NCBI GenBank assembly: GCA_017447305.1
Contig: JAFSNY010000061.1
Coordinates: 1-49,630 of the forward strand
Origin: Bacilli bacterium
GTDB lineage: Bacteria > Bacillota_I > Bacilli_A > RFN20 > CAG-826
Length of the DNA: 49,630 bases
Reading direction: 5' to 3'
The position numbers were made by a program, and so were the translations under genes. The notes beneath the pieces were generated by a model. The model had not been told where the DNA came from, searched no databases, and was given only the letters and a program-made list of their open reading frames with translations. Below, one piece after another: positions 34,722 through 45,000 of this stretch (position 1 is the stretch's first letter; each line of letters starts with the position of its first letter).

Positions 34722-37568
34722 TTAATTTCCAAAGTCTTTTAAGTTACCCATGTTGTCATAATAGGCTGGCTCTACCTCATCAGAGAAGCAGCCCTTCATC
34801 TGGGTTATTTTGAAGTTTGTGAACATGATTCCACTATTATTGTCAAAGAGTGAAATATAGTCGGAATCACCATATTTTGGATATATACGTGTTGTGATAG
34901 TCGCGATGTCATTGATGTATATCTCTAACTGCGACCTATCAACATAAATTGTAACATCATATGTCTTTCCATACATTGGGACAACCCATGTATCGGATTT
35001 ATCAACGTAATCTAATAATGTTGAAAGTGTTCTATCGACATAGATTCCATTATTTGAGAATCTAATTGCACTTCTTTCAGTGCCCATATAGTTTTCAGTT
35101 GGATTGTATCTAACGTAGATACCACCACTATATTCAGCAGCAGTTGGTGCAAGAGTAAAGGAAGCTTTAATTTCATACATATCGCTTCTAACTTCACTCA
35201 TTTGTTCTTTGAGTTCGTCGGCGGAAATCGCAGGTCCACTATATTCAAAGAGTGTTTCTTTATATAAAGTTGTGACTGCGCTGACAGGTCTTCTAATAAC
35301 ATCGACTCCGTTATCTGCTAAGAAGATTTCAACTGGCATCGCGAGGTTATGAGCCCAACCAGCGATCTTATTTTGGTCAGTTCCTGCGGATTTACCTTGA
35401 GCGAGAGAAATGATAACACTATGACCATCTTCGTAATTGGTAATACCGCTTTCTCTTTCTTCATCAGTGATATAGCAGAAACCTGTTTGACCAGTATAAA
35501 TACCTTTACCATGGTCAAATAATCTTGGTTTTGGATCATCAGGAATAAATCTACATGCGACTTTGTCGAATGTACCAATCCAGTAATACGTATCAACAAC
35601 ATATCCAGAGACAGTGTATTGAGGGGAATCCATGAAAATATATTTAGTTAGTGAACCATCTTCTGTAGAAATTGGAAGCATGATGCAGCATTCCCAGTGT
35701 TTGCCTTGTTCTGGGTAATCAGCGTAGCTAACTTCGAATGTGAAACCTTTATATTCCCAGTTTCTCATATCGGTTGATCTAAACATGTTGGTAGAACCAC
35801 CATGACTTGTATCCCAGTCATCCGCGACAGATGTGGACACCATCATGTAATAATATGGAGCGTCATACCAAACGAACGGATCTCTAAATTCTTCAATCTT
35901 ACCTTGTGACCAGTCACTTGGTTGAACGAGTGTATTAACTTCTTCAACTTTCCAATCGGTTAAATATGGATCAGTTGGATCAACTGGGTGAGCATAGCAC
36001 ACACTTTGGTGAGAGAATCTTGATGTTTCAACATAGTCTGCATAGTTTGTACCTGCGGTAATAGTCAACCAAGGCACTCCATCTGGACCGATAACAGAGC
36101 CACCAGTCCAGGCACCTTCAGGACAGGCTGGATTTTGTGGGGCAACTGCGTCTTTAACATAATGCCAATGAATCATATCGGTTGAGCAAATATGCGCCCA
36201 TCTGATTTGAGACCAATATGGCCCAATTGGGTTATGTTGATAGAAGACATGGAACATACCCTTATAGTAAATTGGAGCGTGAGGTTCATTCATCCAGACA
36301 GCTGGTGGAATGCCGTGATATTGAGGTCTATAACGGTCTCCACTATAAACACTGGAATCAAGTTGGACTTCACTAAATGGAAGTTCTGGAGGGTTATCTC
36401 CATCAGAGTATTTATGGAATAAGAATCTTAAATCTTTTGGACTTAATACATCGTGATAAATCTCCACTTCATCCACCAAAGCGGATGGAGATTGTCTAGC
36501 GATACCAAATTCATAGATTGGGGAACAATAATAACCAAAGTAAAGTGGTTGATCGCTTTCAATAATTTCAGTATCTACTAAATCAGGAATAATTGCTTCG
36601 TAGCAAACTTTTCCATTGAAAGATAAGCAAATATAGCCTGTTTCGCCATCGAATGTCGCCGCGATATGTGACCATTCATAAAGAGGAAGGGTATTCATTG
36701 GATCATAGAAACCGACAAAGAAATCATTGCCTGTGTCATTGCTATGGAGATTCATTTGTAAACCCCATAAGCCAAGTCTTCCATATCCAAATAGGAAGCC
36801 TTCTTCATTTTCCATATGTCCCCAGTTAAATAATGAGGTCATTCTTGGATGTCCCGCCGCGCATGTTTCATTACCATAACGGTTAAGGTTTTCAAAACCA
36901 CGTGGAGCAACCCATGTTGAGAAGGTAATCTTGTTTAATGGAGCGTCATAATCTGCAATACGGATTTTCGTGGAGAAGCCATCCATATAAAGAGATTTAT
37001 TATTAACACCTTGTTTTAATAAAGGATCATTTGGTTTTTTGAATAAGATATCAGCGTTTTCTTTATTAAAGACATAATCAATATGATATTTGCTTCCAGA
37101 AGCATTATCTAATGTGTATCCATTAGAGGTGGATTCAAATGAGAATGATAAAACTGGGTCGAAGAAGTCTCCTTCTTCACTTGTATTTTCACTGAAGATC
37201 ATGCTTTCTTCTTCAGAAGTGACAACGCTTTCTTCTTCACTAATTAGTTCACTCTCAATTTCAGACATGGGAGTGCTTTCTTCTTCGCTTTCTGACTCAC
37301 TATAAGCTTCGCTGAATTCAGAAATGATATCTTCACTGAGAACTTCACTATATTCACTGAAAAGATCACTTGATTCAATTGATGAAGACTCTTCGGAAAT
37401 AGGTTCTTCAGATGGAATTTCTGATTCCATGACTGAACTACTTTCAGAAGTTGGAATACTTTCTTCACTTACGGAAGATGAACTATCCTTTTTAGCCCCA
37501 CCACAGGCAGTTAAGAGTGATGTAATGATAAAAAGGAGGGAAAACGAGATGTTTTTGGAATTTTTCAT
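34722..37568 (-). CDS. LamG-GH32 lipoprotein (extracellular fructanase-like)
   Basis: 948 aa. Lipobox LLTAC, a Ser/Glu-rich linker (about residues 30-140), and a LamG/concanavalin-like domain (about 145-385, with KITFSTWVAPRG and YEWSHIAATFDGETGYI). The GH32 five-blade propeller starts near 410, followed by a C-terminal beta-sandwich. FRDPF (about 561-565) and the acid/base Glu in HWECC (about 624-628) are conserved. The first motif reads WMNEPHAP (about 424-431) instead of WMNDPNG, i.e. Glu in the position of the nucleophile Asp, so specificity or even activity may differ from classical levanases. It is anchored outside the cell, between the permease genes and the four-repeat lipoprotein in the same operon. 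Confidence 0.88.
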   Translation of the reverse strand: MKNSKNISFSLLFIITSLLTACGGAKKDSSSSVSEESIPTSESSSVMESEIPSEEPISEESSSIESSDLFSEYSEVLSEDIISEFSEAYSESESEEESTPMSEIESELISEEESVVTSEEESMIFSENTSEEGDFFDPVLSFSFESTSNGYTLDNASGSKYHIDYVFNKENADILFKKPNDPLLKQGVNNKSLYMDGFSTKIRIADYDAPLNKITFSTWVAPRGFENLNRYGNETCAAGHPRMTSLFNWGHMENEEGFLFGYGRLGLWGLQMNLHSNDTGNDFFVGFYDPMNTLPLYEWSHIAATFDGETGYICLSFNGKVCYEAIIPDLVDTEIIESDQPLYFGYYCSPIYEFGIARQSPSALVDEVEIYHDVLSPKDLRFLFHKYSDGDNPPELPFSEVQLDSSVYSGDRYRPQYHGIPPAVWMNEPHAPIYYKGMFHVFYQHNPIGPYWSQIRWAHICSTDMIHWHYVKDAVAPQNPACPEGAWTGGSVIGPDGVPWLTITAGTNYADYVETSRFSHQSVCYAHPVDPTDPYLTDWKVEEVNTLVQPSDWSQGKIEEFRDPFVWYDAPYYYMMVSTSVADDWDTSHGGSTNMFRSTDMRNWEYKGFTFEVSYADYPEQGKHWECCIMLPISTEDGSLTKYIFMDSPQYTVSGYVVDTYYWIGTFDKVACRFIPDDPKPRLFDHGKGIYTGQTGFCYITDEERESGITNYEDGHSVIISLAQGKSAGTDQNKIAGWAHNLAMPVEIFLADNGVDVIRRPVSAVTTLYKETLFEYSGPAISADELKEQMSEVRSDMYEIKASFTLAPTAAEYSGGIYVRYNPTENYMGTERSAIRFSNNGIYVDRTLSTLLDYVDKSDTWVVPMYGKTYDVTIYVDRSQLEIYINDIATITTRIYPKYGDSDYISLFDNNSGIMFTNFKITQMKGCFSDEVEPAYYDNMGNLKDFGN

Positions 37569-37583
37569 GCTGATAAATCTCCT

Positions 37584-38504
37584 TTACATTTTTAATCCTG
37601 CTGTGCCAAAACCTTTGACAATGTATTTTTGTGCAGCGGCATAAAGAATAAAGATTGGTAATGATGTAATAACTAATGAGGCCATGACCTGACCACTGGT
37701 GATTTCTTCAATCGATTGAATAGATGTTAAAGCAGCTTGGATTGGATATAACGGCCACGAGTCATCACCTCTATTTGGTAAGACCATCGTCGGCCAGATG
37801 TAGTCGTTCCAAACACCAATGAAGGTAAAAACCGCAGTGGTCGCAACAATTGGTTTAGATAATGGGAGAATCAAATCAAAGAAGACTCTCACTCTACTAG
37901 AACCATCAATATGCATCGCTTCTTCATATTCTTTTGGGATTGAAGAGAAAAATTGTGTAAACAAGAAAATATTAAAGACGGAAATAACGCTTGGGAGAAT
38001 AACCGCTAAAACGGAGAGGTTTTTCTTTAATCCCAAGATGTTTTTCGCAATGGAATATAAAGGAATAATACTTGTTTCAATAGGAACAACGATTAAGAAA
38101 AGGATGATAAAATTAAAGAATCCTTTCGCTGGGAAATCAAACTTCGCAAGGACATATCCCGCTAATCCATTAACGATGACATTAAAAACAATAACAATTG
38201 CCGCGTAAATAAGGCTGTTTATCGCATATTTCCAGATGTTATATTCGCCAAAGACCACTCCATAGTTATCAAAGAAGTGACCAATATTGGAGAAATCAGG
38301 AATAAACATCATGACTGTACCACTAGCGAAAGCGATTTGTTCTTCTGTTTTCGTTGAGGTGGAGAACATGTATAAAAGAGGAAGAATAAAGAATAATGAC
38401 AACGTGATACCGACAATGTAATAGATTGTCGCTCCCGCGATCTTCTTCTTACTCTTTCTAGCAGGAACAAAATTAGGTTCTAAAGTACGATAATCTTTTT
38501 TCAT
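37584..38504 (-). CDS. Carbohydrate ABC transporter permease (MalG-like)
   Basis: 306 aa starting at the ATG at 38502-38504 that overlaps the preceding permease stop (TAATG); the longer frame to 38588 is inside that gene. Six transmembrane helices. The EAA cytoplasmic loop is EYEEAMHIDGSSRVRVFFDLILPL, of which EEAMHIDGSSRVRVFF is the ATPase-contact core. The C-terminal end AAAQKYIVKGFGTAGLKM (short form IVKGFGTAGLKM) is typical of CUT1-family MalG/LacG permeases, whose last residues read GAVKG. It pairs with the MalF-like gene and the MsmK/UgpC ATPase to import oligosaccharides, here most likely fructo-oligosaccharides. Confidence 0.92.
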   Translation of the reverse strand: MKKDYRTLEPNFVPARKSKKKIAGATIYYIVGITLSLFFILPLLYMFSTSTKTEEQIAFASGTVMMFIPDFSNIGHFFDNYGVVFGEYNIWKYAINSLIYAAIVIVFNVIVNGLAGYVLAKFDFPAKGFFNFIILFLIVVPIETSIIPLYSIAKNILGLKKNLSVLAVILPSVISVFNIFLFTQFFSSIPKEYEEAMHIDGSSRVRVFFDLILPLSKPIVATTAVFTFIGVWNDYIWPTMVLPNRGDDSWPLYPIQAALTSIQSIEEITSGQVMASLVITSLPIFILYAAAQKYIVKGFGTAGLKM

Positions 38505-39481
38505 TATTTCTTCTTCTCCCCTAATAATTTTCTCTGTAAGAAGGTAATTGAACCGATAACGATGGTTAAGACAAGTGCGACCGCACATGAATATCCAACA
38601 TGTCGATAAGTGAAACCTTGTTGATACATGTAATAACTTAAGGTCATACTTCTATCTTGATAGCCGGTTAATAACATTGGTTGGATTAACACTCTACATG
38701 CGCCGATAAAGACAGTGATTAAGATATAAAGCATGGTTGGTCTAAGTCCCGGAACAGTGACGGTGAAGAATTTTCTAAATGGTCCTGCGCCATCAATTGA
38801 CGCTGCTTCATATAAATCTTTTCTAATGTTTCCTAACGCGGAAAGGAAGATGAGCATTTGATAGCCACATCCTTGCCATGCGGAAATGATGACCATCCAT
38901 AAGATAACAGTGTTCTTATTTCCTAAGAAGTCCTGCGCAGGAATACCAAAGTTCTTGAGAATAGAGTTCATAATACCCGCTGGGTTAGGTGATAAGATAA
39001 CCAGCCATAAGAATGCGGTGACGCTTAACGAAACTGCAACAGGTGCGAAGAAACATACTTTAAAGATAGTAGTTCCTCTTCTTTTGTTATTGCAGAATAA
39101 CGCAAGTAATAACGCCATTGTAATTTGAAGTGGGACAACTAATACTACGAATAACGCAGTATTTCTGAATGATAAGAAGATTTCTCCTTGATTAGCAAAT
39201 TCTTTAAATAACATTCTGAAATTATCAAACCAAACGAATTTAATATCATTTGGACTTAATAAGTCATAGTCAGTAAAGGCATAACCAAAAGAGAAGATAA
39301 TTGGAAGAACAACGAAGAAAAAGGCTAAAACAACCGCAGGGATGAGTAAAAGTAACGCCACGATAACTTCATTCTTGTGGTATTTCCTATTACTATTCTT
39401 TCTTCTGTTATAATCAATCGCGAAAAATACCGCGAAGATCAAGAAGAAGACGATAAAGATTATTAATGCTGCTATAGCCAT
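38504..39481 (-). CDS. Carbohydrate ABC transporter permease (MalF-like)
   Basis: 325 aa. It has an extra N-terminal hydrophobic helix (MAIAALIIFIVFFLIFAVFF) before a basic loop, then six helices of the CUT1 permease core. The EAA loop DLYEAASIDGAGPFRKFF is intact. It is first of the permease pair; its stop overlaps the MalG-like start and it lies 12 nt after the binding-protein gene, so the three are translationally grouped. Confidence 0.92.
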   Translation of the reverse strand: MAIAALIIFIVFFLIFAVFFAIDYNRRKNSNRKYHKNEVIVALLLLIPAVVLAFFFVVLPIIFSFGYAFTDYDLLSPNDIKFVWFDNFRMLFKEFANQGEIFLSFRNTALFVVLVVPLQITMALLLALFCNNKRRGTTIFKVCFFAPVAVSLSVTAFLWLVILSPNPAGIMNSILKNFGIPAQDFLGNKNTVILWMVIISAWQGCGYQMLIFLSALGNIRKDLYEAASIDGAGPFRKFFTVTVPGLRPTMLYILITVFIGACRVLIQPMLLTGYQDRSMTLSYYMYQQGFTYRHVGYSCAVALVLTIVIGSITFLQRKLLGEKKK

Positions 39482-39493
39482 ATTTGTCCTTCT

Positions 39494-41065
39494 TTATATG
39501 TTGTTGATTTTGATTTTATCGAGGTTATCTTGTAAGACTCTTGCCTTGTTATCGACTAATGTTGAGATATCATTTTCATCTCTCATCGCACTAATAACTT
39601 GTGAGAAAGCACTAGAGAACTGTGGATATCCGACAGTTTCAGGACGAGCAATACTAGTCTTAATTAATTGTTGAAGCATAACGTCTTCTGGAGAATTAGC
39701 TTGATAATTAGTTTCAACACGTTTGTTAGCAGGAATCATACCTGTCGCATCAGTGACTGTCTTGGAAGAGTCTTTGTTTGTTAAATATTTAAGTAAGGCG
39801 ACAACCGCTCTCTTGTCTTTTCTACCATTGTTACCGATAGCATAAGACCAAGAACCATTCGCGCTAGCGGATTTGACATCTTTTGGATACGGGAGAAGTC
39901 CCCATGAATCTCTATTTGGGAATGTGGTTGGGAATTTGTTATCTAATTCAGGAGTGGTCCAACCACTAGAAAGATACATACCAACTTTACCAGTATGGAA
40001 ATCGGTCGCACCGATACCATAACTTGTGTAACCAGCTTTCACTAAATCTTTTAAGAATTGGAATCCTCTCTTACTAGCATCACTATTGAAATAACCAATA
40101 GCAGTTTTTCCTGTTGTATCAACAAATGATCCACCAGAAGCATAAATGAACGGATATAACAAATAGGTAGCGGTTTCATCCTTAGTTGCATCAAGTCTCA
40201 TGTCAACAGGGGTGATGCTTTTGGCTAATAACTTCGCACATGCATCTTTGAATTCACCATATGTCCATGGATTATCAACGGTAACATTAGAAACATCGAT
40301 GCCTGCTGTAGCAAATAAGTTTTTGTTGTAATAGAAGCCTGCACTACTTTCTTGGATTGGAATACCAAAGAGTTTTCCTTGATATGTATTTAAAGTGATA
40401 AAAGCTTTCTTTTCATTTTCGGTAAATGATGAAGAAATGTCATATAAATATCCAGAGTTAGCATACGCAGCACAGTTAGGAGCATCGAATGTGATAATGT
40501 CAGGTAATGTTCCTTCTTGCATATCAGTAGCGAGTTGTCTTTCGTAAGCAGAATCGCCCGCGGTTCTAGCAACATAACTGGCTGTGACTTTAATTTTGAA
40601 TTTCGCGTATTCTTTATTGAAAGCATCGATAACTTTCTTATACGCCATACCTTCGGTGGACTGAGAATCAACATGGAATCTAATCGTTAGTTTCGCGGAA
40701 GGTAAGTCTTCTTCGGTAGATTCTTCAGGAGGAAGAGTCTCTTCTTCTTCGCTAACTGGCTCTTCTTCGGAGATGGGCGCTTCTTCGGAAGTAGGAGCTT
40801 CTTCACTTGATTCCTCAGCAGGAACGCTTTCTTCTATAGGAACACTCTCTTCATGCGAATGAGGTGTTGGGGTGCTTTCTTCTGTTGGAACGCTTTCTTC
40901 TTCAGAAATAGGTGCTGGAACACTTTCCTCGGATACTGGAGTAGGAACGCTTTCTTCAGAAACTGGCGCACTTGAAGATTCTTCGTGTGATGTATTTCCA
41001 CCACCAGCGCACGCAGTAACAAGAAGCGTACTAGCCATAACTAATGCCAATAGAGTTTTTTTCAT
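39494..41065 (-). CDS. Sugar ABC transporter substrate-binding lipoprotein with long Ser/Glu/Pro linker
   Basis: 523 aa. Lipobox LVTAC followed by a linker of about 100 residues made of EESVP/SEE/EEAP repeats, then a family 1 extracellular solute-binding fold (KLTIRFHVDSQSTEGMAYKK onward; ITFDAPNCAAYANSGYLYDI; GIPIQESSAGFYYNKNLFATAGID; WSYAIGNNGR). The linker is far longer than the few residues normally between lipid anchor and SBP, so the binding domain may reach outward through the wall. It directly precedes the two permeases. Ligand likely a fructan oligosaccharide from context. Confidence 0.9.
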   Translation of the reverse strand: MKKTLLALVMASTLLVTACAGGGNTSHEESSSAPVSEESVPTPVSEESVPAPISEEESVPTEESTPTPHSHEESVPIEESVPAEESSEEAPTSEEAPISEEEPVSEEEETLPPEESTEEDLPSAKLTIRFHVDSQSTEGMAYKKVIDAFNKEYAKFKIKVTASYVARTAGDSAYERQLATDMQEGTLPDIITFDAPNCAAYANSGYLYDISSSFTENEKKAFITLNTYQGKLFGIPIQESSAGFYYNKNLFATAGIDVSNVTVDNPWTYGEFKDACAKLLAKSITPVDMRLDATKDETATYLLYPFIYASGGSFVDTTGKTAIGYFNSDASKRGFQFLKDLVKAGYTSYGIGATDFHTGKVGMYLSSGWTTPELDNKFPTTFPNRDSWGLLPYPKDVKSASANGSWSYAIGNNGRKDKRAVVALLKYLTNKDSSKTVTDATGMIPANKRVETNYQANSPEDVMLQQLIKTSIARPETVGYPQFSSAFSQVISAMRDENDISTLVDNKARVLQDNLDKIKINNI

Positions 41066-41077
41066 ATTGAATACCTC

Positions 41078-42052
41078 CTAATAGGTTGTCGTGCCTTTAA
41101 CGAATTGGCAGTCAAAGACACTAAGTTTATCTACGTTATTTTCGTTATTAATTAATTTGATCAATGATTCCACACACTTACTCGCCATTAGATCAATTGG
41201 TTGTTGAAGTGTGGTGGTTTTTGAGTACCCATTATTTGCGAATTCACCATCATAAGATAAGACTTGAACATCTTCTGGAACTTTGATGTTTTTATTTCTT
41301 AATTCATTAAGGAGAATGTGCGCTAAAGTACAGTTAGAGACGAAGACGCTATCGAAGTTTGGATAATGACGTAATAACTTATCGATTAAGACTTTTTCTT
41401 CTCCGTGGTCCACTATTTCATTAATAACAAGTGGCTCTAAATTATTTTCTTTCATCATGTCTAAGTAAGCTTTTTCTCTAAAAGATACTTCACTGACAGA
41501 TGATGGTTTACTTCCTAAGTAAGCAATCTTTTTCGCGCCTTTATCGAGTAAGTATTCGATACCTTGCTTTGTTGCCTCATAGTTATTTGATGTAACAATT
41601 GGGATACTACTTCCTAAGTGACGATCGATAGAGACGATCGCAAGGTTTTCAAATTCTTTTTCTTCGTGTTCATAATGGGTAACAAAGATGGCTCCATCAG
41701 CTTCGTTTTGAGCGATTCGATTAAGAATCTCTCTTTCTTTTTCTATACGATGCTGCGATGTCGCAACTAGAAGAGAATAATGATGTTTATCAGCTTCCAG
41801 TTCTAATTTCGCAATTAAGGATGCAAAGAATGGGTGATCGATAACTGGGACTACCACAGCGATAACGTTACTGCGGTTTTGTGATAGTTTTTTACCAATG
41901 ACATTAGGAACGTAATTAAGTTCTTCGATAGCGGACTTTACTTTCTTTCTCGTTTTTTCACTAACCTTCGGGTCGTTGTTCAAAACACGAGAGACAGTGC
42001 CTATCCCTACTCCACTTCTTTTCGCGACGTCTTTAATGGTTGTTGATCTCAT
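41078..42052 (-). CDS. LacI-family transcriptional regulator of the fructan locus
   Basis: 324 aa. An N-terminal helix-turn-helix TTIKDVAKRSGVGIGTVSRVLN (core IKDVAKRSGVGIGTVSRVLN, residues about 5-24) and hinge KKVKSAIEELNYVPN are followed by a periplasmic-binding-protein-like effector domain (IAVVVPVIDHPFFASL, AIVSIDRHLG). It is encoded inside the operon between the large GH32 gene (3-nt gap) and the sugar-binding protein. Two identical 16-bp palindromes of LacI type stand in front of this operon and of the surface-protein gene, so it probably represses both, relieved by a fructan-derived sugar. Effector identity is inference. Confidence 0.92.
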   Translation of the reverse strand: MRSTTIKDVAKRSGVGIGTVSRVLNNDPKVSEKTRKKVKSAIEELNYVPNVIGKKLSQNRSNVIAVVVPVIDHPFFASLIAKLELEADKHHYSLLVATSQHRIEKEREILNRIAQNEADGAIFVTHYEHEEKEFENLAIVSIDRHLGSSIPIVTSNNYEATKQGIEYLLDKGAKKIAYLGSKPSSVSEVSFREKAYLDMMKENNLEPLVINEIVDHGEEKVLIDKLLRHYPNFDSVFVSNCTLAHILLNELRNKNIKVPEDVQVLSYDGEFANNGYSKTTTLQQPIDLMASKCVESLIKLINNENNVDKLSVFDCQFVKGTTTY

Positions 42053-42055
42053 ATA

Positions 42056-45000
42056 TTATTTAACTTTCTTTTTCTTAACTAAGATGATAACAATCGCGGC
42101 TAAACACGCAGTGACAACGACAGAACCCGCGACGATTAAAACGATGGTAAGTGGGCTAAGTCCAGCTTTACCTGGTTGGACTTCTTCAGATGAAGTTGTT
42201 TCTTCACTAGATTCTTCTTCTGGAATGCTTTCTTCAATAGAAGATTCTTCGATAGGAGTTGTTTCTTCTTCGCTTGATTCTTCAACTGGAATTGATTCTT
42301 CTTCACTTGGAAGGACACTTTCTTCTTCAGAAACTGGTTCTAAGCTTTCTTCTTCGGAAGGAATGACACTCTCTTCTTCGCTAGCGATAATGCTTTCTTC
42401 TTCAGAAGCAGAGACACTTTCTTCGCTTGATTCAGATAATTCTTCACTAGTTTCTTCTGAACCATCTATTTTGGATAAGACTGTTACTTTGAAGGTGATT
42501 GTGCCATTAACTCTAACTTCATTATCTCCGACAAGGAAACAATCTCTATCAATAGTTAATGTGTAATCCTTAAGTGAGTATTCAGATGGATCTAAAACTT
42601 CTCCATTAACTTCAACTGTGCCGATAACGATGCTTCCAACATAAACGACAACATCGAATTCGCTTTCAGCGACGACATCTTCGATTGTTTGAGTGACATT
42701 CATATCGACAACAACAGAGATTTCAAATGTATAAGAAGAGGTAACCACTCTAAATCTGTATGTGCCATTTTCTAATAATTTGAAATATTCTTCATCGATA
42801 TATAAGTTATCTTCATCTTGATAATAGAAATCAGGAGAAAGAAGAACATTTCCGATTGTAATATTAGTTACTGATGAAACGTATGAACTATGATTGATGA
42901 TGATTGCTAAATCACCTTCTTCATAATCATAATTTTCTTTAACGATAGAAAGGGATCTAAACTGCGCTCTAGCAGAGAAGACATTTAATCCAAAGTGACC
43001 GGATAATGGTTCGGTGTTTGGAAGCAATGTGTTGATTGCGTTTGTTCCGTTAATCATAACGATGACGTTTCTATCAATAGCTTTAACGGATAAGGTGATA
43101 TTTGTTGGTGAAACTTCGATAGTTGAACTTCTTGCGAGTTCACCATTTCTTGACCATAATTTAACGACATGTTCATTGGTGTCATAGTTAGCGACAAGAT
43201 AAGATGACATATCACTAGCGGCTCTGAAGACGAGAGAGGCTGCGACACCACTTAAGATGTCAAATTGACCAGTGAAGGTGAAATCAGTGCCTACTTCTTC
43301 ACTTAAGATAAAGGCATTACCAGATGATATTTCACCAATCATCGTATCAGACGCCATCAGCCAACTACCAGAGATGATGTTTTCTTCATCGAAGGTAAAT
43401 TCTGAATCAAAATGAGAATCATAGACGGTGACATTGATAGTTCTAATTTGATCACCAACACTGACTCTAAATGATGCATTTCCTTCTTTAAGAGCGGTTA
43501 AATTAATACCTTCATCACTTGTAACATAAGAAACGACATCATCATTATCTAAGACTTCCCAGTTAAGTGGTAAGTTACCAGAGAACCAGCAAGTAACAAA
43601 TTTGCTTTGGGAGAATGTTGTGCCTAATTCAACATTGCTGCTAGAAACATATAAGACACCTTCTTCAGGAGCGGTATTCTTACGATAGACAGATTCAACT
43701 TGGTTAATGGTTAAATAATCAACATAAGCGTCTTCCGCTTTAAAATAGGCACCTGTGGAATAAATAGATGCAGTAATAACGAAATAGAAGCTAATAGAAT
43801 AATCTTCACAGAATACTTCTAGTCCACCATTATCACTAAGGACATAGAATGTTTTAACATCACTATCTCCTAAGATATGAGATGAATATCTCGCATGCCA
43901 GTCGACATTAGTGTTAATGCCTTTATCATTAAGATATGTTCTATCAACATAATATCCATCGGTCTTATTCCAACCAAATTGCATATATTCATCATTTCCA
44001 ACATCAACGCGGAAAAGGATAGAAGAATCATTATGTGTTTCAATAGATGCTTCTAATTCAAAGACATGAGTGTGCACTCCACTTAGTGGATTATCGCTTT
44101 CAGAAGTAAAGTCTTCTCCAGCGATATCGATAATATTAACTTTATCTAAATTAGTGTTATCAACAGTGATAGGCTTTTGAGTAAGTCTTAAACCTTCAGT
44201 GGTTGTTTTTAATCCATATTCAACAGGGATGGTGAATCCACCATTCCATCTTCCTCTTAGATTTGCGTATTCTCCTGGTCCAGTGCAATAAGAGGCATTA
44301 AGGTCTCCTGAGAACCAGTTAAGAACGATATCCTTACCATTAAATTCACTAGCAGGATCATTGATATAGAAGCTTTGGGAAGCATAGGTATCTGGTCCAA
44401 AGTCTAATGGTTTAAGAGGAACAGTGTCCGCGGTGTAATCGTATAAGTTATAGCCTTCTTCATCGACGAAGTTGACTCTATTTTTGACACTGTCATAGGA
44501 AAGTGTTCCTAATATATATGTACGTGATTTATTTGTAAGATAAGCGTGAATGTTATCATCTTCATCAGTTAAATAACCAATACCAATACATTCTGGTCTT
44601 GGGAATTCAAAGTTTCCAGAATAAGTCCAGTTAAGTAAGTTGGAGGATGTTAAGAACCACCCCATACTCTTATCCATACTACTTAAGGTCATGACCCATC
44701 TTGTCACTTTACCTGTTCCATCTTTTTCAAGTGGGACAACTTTAGGATCACGCCAGTCAATTCTTTGATTTTCAAATTCTTGAACAGTGTAATAAGTATT
44801 ATGCCAAATCGTGTAATTTGATTTGGTCCATGTTAATCCTTCATCATCGGAATAGATAATGCATTGATCTTGGTATCTACCTTCTCTAGTGTAGATCGCT
44901 AATAAACCGTTACCATTACCATTTGGGAACCAGCTTAATGCGTCGATATCATCACTCATTCCTTTATAGTAACTAATCGCACATCCTGACCACATATATC

